Below the pieces are notes generated by a model. It was not told the origin of the DNA. It made no database searches and worked only from the letters and a program-made list of their open reading frames with translations. A stretch of DNA of 64,000 bases from JBCAXA01 sp038534295. Lineage in GTDB: Bacteria; Pseudomonadota; Gammaproteobacteria; Steroidobacterales; Woeseiaceae. Of the stretch, positions 32,140 through 40,685 are shown in pieces; position 1 is the stretch's first letter; each line of letters starts with the position of its first letter. The position numbers and the translations under genes were made by a program. Location of the stretch: the NCBI GenBank assembly GCA_038534295.1, contig JBCAXA010000001.1, positions 1,798,001-1,862,000 of the forward strand. The letters run 5' to 3'.

Positions 32140-32673
32140 CTAAGGTGTGACGGATTCTGCCTCGCTCGCCCGTTCGCCGGCCTCATCGTCGTTGGTTTTC
32201 GCAAATCGCTTGAACTTTCGACGGAGGAGCGCAAGTTTCGGGTCGATGTAGTTCTTGCAGAACGGCCGTTCGGGGTTCTGTAAGTAGTAGTTCTGAATTC
32301 GCGGCTCCGATGCCCTAAAACCGTCGAACGGCATTACCTTGGTGATGAGCGGCGCATCAAAGGCTTGCTGAAGCTCACGCAAAGCGCGGTTTGCAAACTC
32401 GCTTTGACGCTCATCGAACACATAAACCGCGCTGCGATACTTCGTCCGAAAACTATGCTCAGACTGACTGGCATGGGTTCGCAGGTGCACCTCGATAAGC
32501 GTCGCTAGATCGATCTCGCGCGGTTCGAAATCAACCAGCACGGCCTCAGAAAACGTGTCGAACGGCGGCGGCGACTTTATCCAGCCCTGCCGGACGGCGT
32601 GCACGCCTCGGAGCGCCTGAAATACCGCCTCGGTGCACCAATGGCAGCCACCGCCAAAGCCGATTTTTTCCAT
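32140..32673 (-). CDS. MsrA-family methionine sulfoxide reductase-like protein
   Basis: A 177-residue MsrA-fold protein. The active-site region reads GGGCHWCTEAVF (C10, C13) where classical MsrA has GCFWG; the reducing-side motifs follow with HASQSEHSFRTKYRSAVYVFDERQ (classical HDPTQ...RSAI) and NYLxxxP-like PFCKNYIDPKL. The C10 nucleophile is kept and a second Cys replaces the Gly of GCFWG, so the redox chemistry could differ. It would reduce methionine-S-sulfoxide with thioredoxin. AAAGGA lies eight bases before the ATG. Divergent from the tetR gene. Confidence 0.85.
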   Translation of the reverse strand: MEKIGFGGGCHWCTEAVFQALRGVHAVRQGWIKSPPPFDTFSEAVLVDFEPREIDLATLIEVHLRTHASQSEHSFRTKYRSAVYVFDERQSEFANRALRELQQAFDAPLITKVMPFDGFRASEPRIQNYYLQNPERPFCKNYIDPKLALLRRKFKRFAKTNDDEAGERASEAESVTP

Positions 32674-32797
32674 TTTGCTGTCCTTTCGATGCGCAAGGCC
32701 CGACTCTGGATCGGGGAACGGAGTGGGCCTTCTCGCCTATCTCAATGAGCTCCGATTGGCCTGATTCAAGCGTCCAGCGCACGGTTTCGCACCTAGC

Positions 32798-32834
32798 TTG
32801 ACATTCAAGTCCCAAATGAGACATTATTGTCTCA
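32798..32834 (+). promoter_or_regulatory. Promoter and operator of the tetR-hydroxylase pair
   Basis: -35 TTGACA (32798-32803) and -10 CATTAT (32822-32827) with an 18-bp spacer. A perfect palindrome TGAGACATTATTGTCTCA (32817-32834) overlaps the -10 and reaches the first base of the ATG. Predicted transcription start is at or next to the start codon. Confidence 0.7.
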
Positions 32835-33391
32835 TGTCTACTTCAAAACGCCTTACTTCTGCGGATGCGGTACTCGAGGCCGCGTTCGAGATTCTTGCTG
32901 AAGACCCCACTGCTTCGCTCGCTGACATTGCGGAACGAGCGGGCGTAGGTCGCGCAACGCTGCATCGGCTGTTTTCCGGACGCGACGACTTGATGCACTC
33001 ACTCGCGCAACGCGCAGTTCGCGAGATGGACGAAGCCGCGGAGCGCGCTTGCGAGGGCGTCGAATCGCACGCTGAGGCGCTGCGCCTAACGCTGGTCGCG
33101 ATCATTCCGTTGGGGGATCGCTACGGTTTTCTGCTTCGCGAGCCGTTGGACGATGATCCAAAAATATCCGCTGAGTTCGAGCGTCAGCTGCAGGAAATAC
33201 GGGACGCGGTCAACGGCGCTAAAGAGGAAGGGGTTTTTGACGCCGCCGTACCGACCGAGTGGATCGTCCAAGCCTATGACCATTTGGTATATGCCGGTTG
33301 GGAGATTATCCGCGACGGACACGCAACCCACGAGCAGGCCGCGAATCTGGCATGGCGCACGCTGACTAAAGGACTCGGAGCCGTCCAATGA
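32834..33391 (+). CDS. TetR family transcriptional regulator
   Basis: A 185-residue regulator. The HTH is at ~residues 20-50 (ASLADIAERAGVGRATLHRLFSGRDDLMHSL); the rest is the helical ligand/dimerisation domain. No ribosome site exists because the predicted promoter places the transcript start at the ATG (leaderless). The palindrome across the start codon is a probable autoregulatory operator. The stop overlaps the fatty-acid-hydroxylase start (ATGA), so the two genes are coupled and the regulator probably senses a hydrophobic ligand related to that enzyme. Confidence 0.92.
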   Translation: MSTSKRLTSADAVLEAAFEILAEDPTASLADIAERAGVGRATLHRLFSGRDDLMHSLAQRAVREMDEAAERACEGVESHAEALRLTLVAIIPLGDRYGFLLREPLDDDPKISAEFERQLQEIRDAVNGAKEEGVFDAAVPTEWIVQAYDHLVYAGWEIIRDGHATHEQAANLAWRTLTKGLGAVQ

Positions 33392-34260
33392 CGTTGGAAA
33401 AAATAACCGAACTCGGCACGACGATCGACGAAACATTTTTTCTGATTGGCGCCGCCATCCTTGCTATCGAAATCCTCAAAGCGCTGTTCTCCGGCTCGCT
33501 TACCGGGAAGTCGATGCTCGATATGGTTGCAAGTGCGTCCACACAGATTCCGTATTTGTTGGTCGAGGTCTTCATTCTCGGTTTCGCCTACGTTGGGTAT
33601 GTCTACGTTAGCGAGAGCTTCGTTACGTGGACCATGCCGGTGAACGCCTGGACGATCGGTCTCGCATTGCTGGCCGCCGACTTCGTTTACTACTGGGAAC
33701 ATCGAATCGCCCACGAAGTACGCCTGCTGTGGACCCAACACGCTGTGCATCACTCGTCCCGATACATGAACATGGTCGTTGGTATCCGTTTTGGGCCACT
33801 CGAAGGCATCGTTTCGGCAGTGTTCCACCTGCCGTTGGTGTTAATCGGGTTCCCGGCCGAGCTGGTGTTCTTTGGCATCATCGTTGTGCTCGCCTACCAG
33901 ACCTGGATCCACACGGAGCTCGTCGGCAAGCTCGGACCGCTCGAGCGGATCATCAACACGCCGTCAAACCATCGCGTTCATCACGGTTGCGACGACAAAT
34001 ACATGGATAAAAACTACGGCGGAATCTTGATGGTTTGGGACCAGCTCTTCGGCACGTACCAAGCGGAGGAGGAAACACCGCGTTACGGTTTGAAGCGGGA
34101 CTTCGACAGCGTCAACCCACCCGCCGTCTGGTTCTCGGAACTGCCCGCTCTAATTCGTGACATGTTCCGCGCTCGATCTACAGGCGAATTGCTTCGACGC
34201 ATACTCGGCCGGCCCGATTGGCGTCCGCAACCGCAACCTGGCGACGCAACACGGTCATAA
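33388..34260 (+). CDS. Sterol desaturase/fatty acid hydroxylase family membrane enzyme
   Basis: A 290-residue integral membrane di-iron enzyme. Three or four N-terminal membrane helices are followed by the histidine clusters HRIAHEVRLLWTQHAVHHSS and NHRVHHGCDDKYMDKNYGG, which form the FA_hydroxylase di-metal site (HxxxH, HxxHH type). It should hydroxylate or desaturate a lipid, sterol or carotenoid-like compound using O2. Overlaps tetR by four bases. Substrate unknown. Confidence 0.9.
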   Translation: MTLEKITELGTTIDETFFLIGAAILAIEILKALFSGSLTGKSMLDMVASASTQIPYLLVEVFILGFAYVGYVYVSESFVTWTMPVNAWTIGLALLAADFVYYWEHRIAHEVRLLWTQHAVHHSSRYMNMVVGIRFGPLEGIVSAVFHLPLVLIGFPAELVFFGIIVVLAYQTWIHTELVGKLGPLERIINTPSNHRVHHGCDDKYMDKNYGGILMVWDQLFGTYQAEEETPRYGLKRDFDSVNPPAVWFSELPALIRDMFRARSTGELLRRILGRPDWRPQPQPGDATRS

Positions 34261-34333
34261 CCGTCGCCACAGGTTGGCTTGGATACTGGCTCCCATTCAA
34301 ATGGGATTCTGTTGCGCCCCCAGGACGGTAACG

Positions 34334-35563
34334 CTATTCCGCTTCGATCCTGACCCAGCGCGCTCTCGTGCGATCAGCACGTATCACGGTAACCTCATAG
34401 CCGTTCCAGGAGATCTTGTCGCCGACGACCGGTATGCGTTCGAGCTGCTCGCTGATCAGACCGCCAACCGATGCGATCTCGGCCTCTGGCTGCCAGACGA
34501 CACCGAGATGCGCTGACAGTTGCCGTAAGTCGACAGAGCCGCGCACGACCAACGAGCCATCGGCACGCGCGCGAATGTCATCGGCCGGCGTGTCGCTTTC
34601 ATCGCGAATATCCCCAACGACTTCCTCAAGAACATCTTCGAGGGTCGCGATGCCTTCGATCGTGCCGTATTCGTCAACGACTAGCGCCATGTGTCGATGG
34701 CTGTCTTGATACGTGCGCAACAGCTTCGGCAGCGGCAGGCTTTCCGGAACCATGAGTATTTCGTCGCGGAGCTCATCCCAATCGATCGCCTCGTCCGGAT
34801 GTCGCAGCAACCAATCCAGCAGTCTCTTGGCAAGCACCACACCGTTGACGTCATCGAAGCTGTCAGTCGTAGACAGTGGAAAACGGCTGTGTTCGCTGCG
34901 GCGTACATAGTCCAACACGTCGCCGCGCCGCATTCTGACCGAAAGAAAGTGCACATCCTCTGCTGGCACCATGATGTCTCGTACGCTCAGCTGGCGTAAC
35001 TGAGCCGCGCCAACGATCATGCCGGCTGTTCTCGCGCCAACATCACCTTTGCTCTGCCCAAGAAACGCGAGCATTCGAATCTCCTCGGGCGACGTTACCG
35101 ATGTCTCCACGTTGCCGCGCAGCGAGCGCGACAGTTTCTCGCTCGCAACTACCAGCGGCCACAACAACCGACTCAGCCACTGAATTCCATGCGCAACCGG
35201 CGTCGCCAGCGTCGTTGCATAGCTCACGCCGAGCGTCTTCGGGACAATTTCGGTGAGAACGAGCACGGCGATCGTGAACAGAATAGAAAAGACCCATAGC
35301 GTGCTCGGATCGAAGACGCTCGAGTAGCTGGCTCCAGCTACCGCGGCGCCGACCGTATGCGCTGCGGTGTTGAGAATGAGAATCGCCGCAATCGGGACGT
35401 CCATGTTCTCCTTGAACCCTGTGAGAAGCTCCGCAGCACGTCGTTTCGTACTCGACATGAGCTCAATCTGCGGTCGCGTCAAAGACAGCAGAACCGACTC
35501 AAAGATCGAGCACAGAAACGAAACCACCAGTACTACCGCCACAGCGGTGACAAAGAGCAACAT
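34334..35563 (-). CDS. CNNM/CorC (HlyC) family transporter-like protein
   Basis: A 409-residue protein with the standard order: N-terminal DUF21/CNNM membrane domain of ~4 helices (residues 1-180, LILNTAAHTVGAAVAGASYSS..., EIVPKTLG), a CBS pair (~195-320; VRDIMVPAEDV, MALVVDEYGTIEGIATLEDVLEEVVGDIRDE) and a C-terminal CorC_HlyC domain (ADGSLVVRGSVDLRQLSAHLG). Family members are linked to Mg2+/Co2+ efflux. Start ATG at 35563. Preceded by the tRNA-Gly gene on the same strand. Confidence 0.9.
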   Translation of the reverse strand: MLLFVTAVAVVLVVSFLCSIFESVLLSLTRPQIELMSSTKRRAAELLTGFKENMDVPIAAILILNTAAHTVGAAVAGASYSSVFDPSTLWVFSILFTIAVLVLTEIVPKTLGVSYATTLATPVAHGIQWLSRLLWPLVVASEKLSRSLRGNVETSVTSPEEIRMLAFLGQSKGDVGARTAGMIVGAAQLRQLSVRDIMVPAEDVHFLSVRMRRGDVLDYVRRSEHSRFPLSTTDSFDDVNGVVLAKRLLDWLLRHPDEAIDWDELRDEILMVPESLPLPKLLRTYQDSHRHMALVVDEYGTIEGIATLEDVLEEVVGDIRDESDTPADDIRARADGSLVVRGSVDLRQLSAHLGVVWQPEAEIASVGGLISEQLERIPVVGDKISWNGYEVTVIRADRTRARWVRIEAE

Positions 35564-35679
35564 GGCTTTAACCCCGGCGAGAACCCAACAGGCAAGTTCG
35601 GAATCTTACCCGGCTTGCGGACTGTTGTTTGCCGGTCGGCAAGCCACTCCTGTCAGCAGGACGTTCGCAGCGGGTTTAG

Positions 35680-35753
35680 TGGAGCGGGTGATGGGAATCG
35701 AACCCACGTCATCAGCTTGGGAAGCTGAGGTTCTGCCATTGAACTACACCCGC
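35680..35753 (-). tRNA. tRNA-Gly (CCC)
   Basis: On the minus strand: acceptor GCGGGTG/CACCCGC, anticodon stem TCAGC/GCTGA with loop TTCCCAA, T loop TTCGATT, U73, encoded CCA. Unlike the array tRNAs it is a fully canonical, isolated chromosomal tRNA. Its 5' end is duplicated twice in the adjacent tandem repeat. Confidence 0.95.
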
Positions 35754-36069
35754 GATCCTATTCGCAGTTCTCGCAGACATCCCTGTCGCCGACGTGCCAT
35801 TCTAGTAACGCCCGGCCCAGCCATCCATGGCTGGTCGCTCGCCGCTTAGCGCGGCTCGCCCATTGAACTACACCCGCATTCCGCGTTGAAGCTCTCGAAG
35901 ACATCCGTGTCGTCAACGCGCGGTTCCGGTTACGCCCGGCCCAGCCATCCATGGCTGGTCGCTCGCCGCTTAGCGCGGCTCGCCCATTGAACTACACCCG
36001 CGATCCTATTCGTAGTTCTCGAAGACATCCGTGTCGTCAACATGCGGTTCCGGTCACGCCCGGCCCAGC
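35737..36069 (-). repeat. 124-bp tandem repeat carrying the tRNA-Gly 5' end
   Basis: Units start at 35737, 35861 and 35985 (period exactly 124 bp; the third is cut short near 36069). Each begins with the first 17 bases of tRNA-Gly on the minus strand (GCGGGTGTAGTTCAATG) and also contains a palindromic hairpin CCAGCCAT-GG-ATGGCTGG and a CCGC/GCGG hairpin. Only the first unit is joined to a complete tRNA. Units differ by a handful of bases. Confidence 0.85.
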
Positions 36070-36095
36070 ATCCTTCACGGACTCGATCTGCGAAA

Positions 36096-36821
36096 TCAAT
36101 CCGCAATGAGCCGTATGTTGCTCGTAGTCTCGATCGCAATCGACATGAGGATCATGTAAGCAAACAGGACCAGCGTCGATTTCAATATCGCGATGCCCCA
36201 GCCAGACCGATACACGCGGTGGATAGAGATCACAAAGTACGCAACGAAATACCCGAACAGAACAACTTGCGCGATCAGCAAACCAAGATTCTGGTCGGCG
36301 ACATCTTCGAGCGGCAACATCAGCGCGAGTATGATGTATGACGCGGTGTGCAGATGGATCGCAAAGATCAGATGGTCGAAGTACAGCCGTTTGAAATAAG
36401 CCGCTTTCAGGAAAAGCGCAAATACGGGCAACAAGACAAACATCAGCTTCGGTAAGTCGTCGGACAAGAAACTCGCTTGCACGGCGGCGTCAATAGCCGG
36501 GTCTTGACCTGGGTCGAGCAGCACACCGCTTTGTGCCACCCAAGCGACAACGACGAAAAAAGAAATACTCACGACGAGGTATAGCCTGAGTGGCGGCATG
36601 TAATGTCGTCGCCGGCCCGCAAGAAACTCGCTGGTGAGTATTCCCGGATGGCGGAACATGCTCGTTAGAGTCCGCGCGGTACGGCCGTCCAGTTCGAAGG
36701 TCTCTTTGACGACTTCCCCGACCAAGGCCCAAATCGGTCGTTCCAGGTCAACATTGCGCTGACCACAGTTCGCGCAATACTCACCGTCCAGTGGCGTTTG
36801 GCAATTTCGACAATTGGTCAT
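36096..36821 (-). CDS. DUF3667-type zinc-ribbon membrane protein
   Basis: A 241-residue protein. The N-terminus carries a zinc ribbon (CRNCQTPLDGEYCANCGQ, C4 type). A conserved soluble stretch with MFRHPGILTSEFLAGRRRHYMPPLRLYLVVS follows, then four or five membrane helices. This arrangement matches DUF3667 proteins of unknown function. It is transcribed alone, towards the repeat region. Confidence 0.85.
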   Translation of the reverse strand: MTNCRNCQTPLDGEYCANCGQRNVDLERPIWALVGEVVKETFELDGRTARTLTSMFRHPGILTSEFLAGRRRHYMPPLRLYLVVSISFFVVVAWVAQSGVLLDPGQDPAIDAAVQASFLSDDLPKLMFVLLPVFALFLKAAYFKRLYFDHLIFAIHLHTASYIILALMLPLEDVADQNLGLLIAQVVLFGYFVAYFVISIHRVYRSGWGIAILKSTLVLFAYMILMSIAIETTSNIRLIAD

Positions 36822-36902
36822 CTAGTAAGTACGCCGCGACAATCTGCAGCAACCCTACGGGCTGCCACGGAACGGCAAAGTCCGCGCACCCCTGCTTGCG
36901 GC

Positions 36903-37199
36903 CTAGGCTTGATTCGCGACGATTTGCCGTGCCACTTCTGCCGATTCCTCGTCATCGAGGACCGGCACCACATCGATGTCCATGTGCGGGTTCCAATTGC
37001 CGAGATAGGTCGTAACCGCTGCTGTGTCCGTCGCTTCAATAATCAGCACACCGGTTCGCGACACCAAATCGTGCCATCGGCCGATCATCGTCACGCCGTC
37101 GCCAACGTCGGCGCGTTCTGCCGGGCTCATCGACCCCCATTTCTCGAGAATTGCCGGCCAACGATCTTGGTCTACGCTCCAGCTCACCATAAATTTCAT
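36903..37199 (-). CDS. DUF3303 domain protein
   Basis: A 98-residue alpha/beta protein (MKFMVSWSVDQDRWPAILEKW...GRWHDLVSRTGVLIIEATDTAAVTTYLGNWNPHMDIDVVPVLDDEE) of the dimeric ferredoxin-like DUF3303 group. GAGGA lies about eight bases before the ATG at 37199; the open frame extends to 37382 but without support. Function unknown. Confidence 0.85.
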   Translation of the reverse strand: MKFMVSWSVDQDRWPAILEKWGSMSPAERADVGDGVTMIGRWHDLVSRTGVLIIEATDTAAVTTYLGNWNPHMDIDVVPVLDDEESAEVARQIVANQA

Positions 37200-37312
37200 C
37201 GAGTTATCCTCGTTATTGTTGTTGCTCGCACCCCGCGGTACCAAGCATAACGCAGGGGCCGTGTCCGAACTGCTTGCGGGAGTCGACGGTCTCGCGCCGA
37301 GACCGCGACGCG

Positions 37313-37903
37313 TCAGGTGTTGCGCCGTATGGTTCGTCCGCCGACCCAGACGATCAGCAAAGCGATCAGCATCACCGCCCACGCCGGCAGCGGAACCGGT
37401 ACGCTGCTGGACGGCGATGCTCGTTCGTAGGCGACACGAGCGCCGAGGTTGACGCTCGTAAACTCAGAAAACGTGAGATCGAGGTAGATGTCGTCGGTAA
37501 TTAGATGCACCACGGCGGGCCGCCCAACAAGGTTTTCACCCATCGAGTTTTCGCCCTGTGCATCGAACCAATTCCGAAAGTCACACAGCCCCGGGCTGTT
37601 GGCGCAGTTTGTGGCGCTGAACGCGCTGCCGCTTGGGCTCCCGTTGAGCCCTGAAAATGCCCACTCGGTGTCCGCTGGACTTGTCGTCTGGCTGAAGAAG
37701 CTCTCTTGCGCCACATTGTAAATGCCGCCCTGAAAGCCCCGCGTAATGCGGACGTTCGTCGTCAGTTCGTCCTGAAACGCTGGGTCGTTTGGGTCGTCTG
37801 TTCCCGCCTTTGAGTACGAGACCAGCGGACCGTCCCAGACTTCAAACGCGTCCGCCGCAACGGGAAGTACCACCAGGCAACAAACCAGTACGGCGCGTAT
37901 CAC
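37313..37903 (-). CDS. Exported protein with VPLPA-type CTERM sorting signal
   Basis: A 196-residue secreted protein: signal peptide MIRAVLVCCLVVLPVAADAF, beta-rich body with a disulfide-capable Cys pair, and a C-terminal tripartite signal: VPLPAWA, a hydrophobic helix (VMLIALLIVWVGG) and an Arg cluster (RTIRR). This is the VPLPA variant of the PEP-CTERM signal processed by exosortase/archaeosortase-like enzymes; no exosortase gene lies in this window. Body function unknown; probably surface or matrix protein. Confidence 0.75.
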   Translation of the reverse strand: MIRAVLVCCLVVLPVAADAFEVWDGPLVSYSKAGTDDPNDPAFQDELTTNVRITRGFQGGIYNVAQESFFSQTTSPADTEWAFSGLNGSPSGSAFSATNCANSPGLCDFRNWFDAQGENSMGENLVGRPAVVHLITDDIYLDLTFSEFTSVNLGARVAYERASPSSSVPVPLPAWAVMLIALLIVWVGGRTIRRNT

Positions 37904-38045
37904 GGTGTCACCCTGTCTAGTATCGAAGGCTAACGAACGGTTCGGCGAGTGCCGGATGGAGGGCTAGGTTAGCGAGCGGGTGTGACCCAACTGCGACTGC
38001 TTTGTTTCGCACCTGTTAATACAGGCTCGTCGCTGAACGAGCCGG

Positions 38046-38912
38046 TTACGTTTTGCCGATGGGCTCGACATGAATCGTGATGTCCTCGACGCCAAACTCC
38101 TGTTCCACCGCGAGCTCGATTCGGTCGGCAATCTCATGCGATGCAGCGACCGACAGTGCATCGTCGACGGCCACAACGACATCGGCTGCCCGCACGTCGC
38201 CAATCAAGCGCGTGCGGACGCGCCGCACCTCGCGTACGCCGGACACGGCGGCAATAGACGCGGCAAACGATTCCGGTTCGACGGCCTTCTCGTCAACGAG
38301 CGCCGGCAGTACGCGTCGAAACAACCCCCACGCGAGATACATCACGAGACCCGCAACGCCAAGCGCGCAAACCATATCCAGCCATGGAAAGCCGCGCGCC
38401 GACAGCTGCCAGCCAACGATGACGACGAGCGTCGTCAGTACGTCGGCAAGCGTGTGGTCGGCATCGGCGCGCAGGATGTCTGATGCGATACGTGAGGCCC
38501 AGTAGCGCTGCCAGACGGTGAGCGCGATGTTGATCGCGAGCACAACGAGCATGACGACCAGTGCAAGCGGTGATGACGTCGGCGCTTCAGCATCGCGCCG
38601 CAAAGCGTTTAGCGCCAATTCAAACGACAACACCACCAGCAGTGTCGCCAGAATGAACACGGCAAGCGCCTCGAATTTCCGGTGGCCGTAAGGATGGTTG
38701 TGATCAGGTGGCTTGGCCGAGAAACGAATGATGAACCACGCCATCACGTTGTTGAAAACGTCGGTCAGCGAGTGCAGCGCATCGCCGAGGATGGCGAGCG
38801 AGCCTGTAACCAATCCCGCCCAGGTCTTAATAGCGAGCACGACGACGTTCGCGAGCCCCTCGATGACGATGACACGGCGAACGTGTCTGTCCCTGTTAGC
38901 TGCGTCCCGCAT
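38046..38912 (-). CDS. Cation diffusion facilitator family transporter
   Basis: A 288-residue CDF protein with six membrane helices. The metal site is seen as GDALHSLTDVFNN (helix 2, H-x-x-x-D) and DADHTLADVLTT (helix 5, HxxxD), followed by the cytoplasmic ferredoxin-like domain (VRRVRTRLIGDVRAADVVVAVD). Exports divalent metals (Zn2+, Fe2+, Co2+ or Mn2+); the His-Asp pattern fits zinc or iron but does not decide. It begins 12 bp after the CpeT-like gene and probably shares its transcript. Confidence 0.92.
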   Translation of the reverse strand: MRDAANRDRHVRRVIVIEGLANVVVLAIKTWAGLVTGSLAILGDALHSLTDVFNNVMAWFIIRFSAKPPDHNHPYGHRKFEALAVFILATLLVVLSFELALNALRRDAEAPTSSPLALVVMLVVLAINIALTVWQRYWASRIASDILRADADHTLADVLTTLVVIVGWQLSARGFPWLDMVCALGVAGLVMYLAWGLFRRVLPALVDEKAVEPESFAASIAAVSGVREVRRVRTRLIGDVRAADVVVAVDDALSVAASHEIADRIELAVEQEFGVEDITIHVEPIGKT

Positions 38913-38924
38913 GATGGCGTAATG

Positions 38925-39884
38925 CTAGTCCATCGGCGCTGAGTGTCGACCATCCATGTTGGGGTCGTCAGCGTAGATATCCGCATTGTCGAGCCCGCAC
39001 TCGAAATGCTGGTCCGCTACCGACAAAGCGATGCGCCGTTCTCCGGCGCTGGCGAAGCCACGCTCGCCGTCGCTCGTCGTGACACTCATCGTTAGCGCAT
39101 CGCTGTCCTCGCTTTTGAGGCGCTGTACGCGAATAGTCGCTGACCGGGTGTCGTCGTCTATTTGAATCTCGCCTCCCTGATCATGTGTCCACCAGCGGCC
39201 CGGATCGCCTGCGAACCCGCAAATCAGTGGCCGTGCTCGCAGCGCTTTCGCAGGCTCCGCGCCTTTCATGCCAAACAGGTACTCACCACTCATTGAAACG
39301 CCACGGTCGGCAAACCACAGTGCGTCCTCAAACAAGGTCAACGTTTCCTCCAGTTGAACGCGTTGTCCGAACGCGGCGGAATCAAATTGGCACTTGCCTG
39401 GCTCGAGCGAGCCTTCAAAACGATCCCCACGCCGTTGCCAGAATACGTCACAGCCGGCAAAGACCCTCGTGTGCGATGGTTTGAGTTCAGCAAGCAATGC
39501 GGGGTCGCGATATGCGCCGAGCAGAGCGGCGGAATCGGCGGGGACATGAACTCGAAGGCGAATCGCGTCGCGTTCGAGATCCAAGGTCAACACATAAATC
39601 CGTTGCCGATAAACCTTGCTTGGGTCGCCGTCTCGGTACTGCTCGGCGTAGAACACCACATTGCCAAACGCGGGCAAATCGACACGACGAAAGATCGAGT
39701 GCCGCCGATAGTTGCGCTCGTCGCCGGACACGCCTGCCCGTTGCTGCTCGCGAACCTGCAGCGCGTTGTCGTAACGACCTGGAAACCAGTCAAGAAATGT
39801 CGCGAAGTCCGCCGCGAGGCGAGCATCGGCGAAAGCCAAACCGGTGAACAGAGTGCCGAAAAGCAGCAGCAAGGGGCGACGCAT
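38925..39884 (-). CDS. CpcT/CpeT family protein
   Basis: A 319-residue exported protein. The signal peptide (LLLLFGTLFTGLAFA|DAR) follows the ATG at 39884; the open frame continues to 40019 without support. The middle region (WFPGRYDN...VFYAEQYRDGDPSKVYRQRIYVL...GCDVFWQRRGDRFEGSLEPGKCQF) matches the CpcT/CpeT fold that binds bilin chromophores in cyanobacteria. Here it is periplasmic with no phycobiliprotein present, so it likely binds another hydrophobic ligand. C-terminal ~100 residues are lipocalin-like beta structure. Confidence 0.75.
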   Translation of the reverse strand: MRRPLLLLFGTLFTGLAFADARLAADFATFLDWFPGRYDNALQVREQQRAGVSGDERNYRRHSIFRRVDLPAFGNVVFYAEQYRDGDPSKVYRQRIYVLTLDLERDAIRLRVHVPADSAALLGAYRDPALLAELKPSHTRVFAGCDVFWQRRGDRFEGSLEPGKCQFDSAAFGQRVQLEETLTLFEDALWFADRGVSMSGEYLFGMKGAEPAKALRARPLICGFAGDPGRWWTHDQGGEIQIDDDTRSATIRVQRLKSEDSDALTMSVTTSDGERGFASAGERRIALSVADQHFECGLDNADIYADDPNMDGRHSAPMD

Positions 39885-40044
39885 TCGCCCAATGTAGCAA
39901 AGCCGGAACGTCGTCGATTGGCGCCGATGCGGAGCCGCCTCCACGGGGTCAGCGAGCGCTTTCTTGCGAGTCATTCTCATTTGGGATAGGGTCGCGGCCC
40001 CGCGTGGAAGTTTTGCCAAGCCTCAATCTAGGATTCGAAACGTC

Positions 40045-40665
40045 ATGAGAATTGTTGCCATATGCATCGCCCTTACTGCTTTTGCGTCCACCGCCGATGC
40101 GCAGGTAGGCCGCCCCGATGGGTTGCTTAGCCCGAATCTTACGAGTGAGGACGCATTGGCATCGCTGCCGGGACTCGACGCAGCCAAAGCCGAAACGATC
40201 GTCGCGGGGCGGCCATACGTCGATGCGACGAGTTTTGCTGCCGTAGTCGAGACGCTCGATGTCGACGCGGAGGCTTTGTACACACGTCTGTTCCGACCGC
40301 TCAACTTGAACACCGCGTCGCGCGACGAAATCATGCTGGTGCCTGGCATGAGCCGAAAAATGGCGCACGAGTTTGAAGAGTATCGCCCTTACCGTTCCAT
40401 CGAACAGTTTCGGCGTGAGATGAGCAAGTACGTCGACGACGCCGAGGTCGCGCGACTCGAACGTTATGTCTTTGTGCCTATCGATCTAAATACCGCCAGC
40501 GAGGCCGTCATCGAAACCATCCCGGGCATGAGCGCGAAGATGGTGCACGAGTTTGAAGAGTATCGGCCGTATACCAGCCTCGAGCAGTTCCGTCGCGAGA
40601 TGGCCAAGTACGTCGATGCCGATGAGGTCGCGCGGCTCGAGAGCTACGTCGAAATCCGCGAGTAG
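40045..40665 (+). CDS. ComEA-like helix-hairpin-helix protein
   Basis: A 206-residue exported protein: signal peptide ending ASTADA|QVG, then three HhH-type repeats (LASLPGLDAAKAETIV, LNLNTASRDEIMLVPGMSRKM, LNTASEAVIETIPGMSAKM). The last two modules are near-identical 70-residue duplications. 'LNTAS-x-x-E-I/L-x-x-I/V-P-G' is the ComEA DNA-binding hallmark, so a role in binding DNA at the cell surface is possible, but such repeats also occur in general periplasmic proteins. AGGA precedes the ATG. The ferric-reductase-like gene follows 20 bp downstream. Confidence 0.85.
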   Translation: MRIVAICIALTAFASTADAQVGRPDGLLSPNLTSEDALASLPGLDAAKAETIVAGRPYVDATSFAAVVETLDVDAEALYTRLFRPLNLNTASRDEIMLVPGMSRKMAHEFEEYRPYRSIEQFRREMSKYVDDAEVARLERYVFVPIDLNTASEAVIETIPGMSAKMVHEFEEYRPYTSLEQFRREMAKYVDADEVARLESYVEIRE

Positions 40666-40685
40666 CGCTACCACGCGCTGACCTC

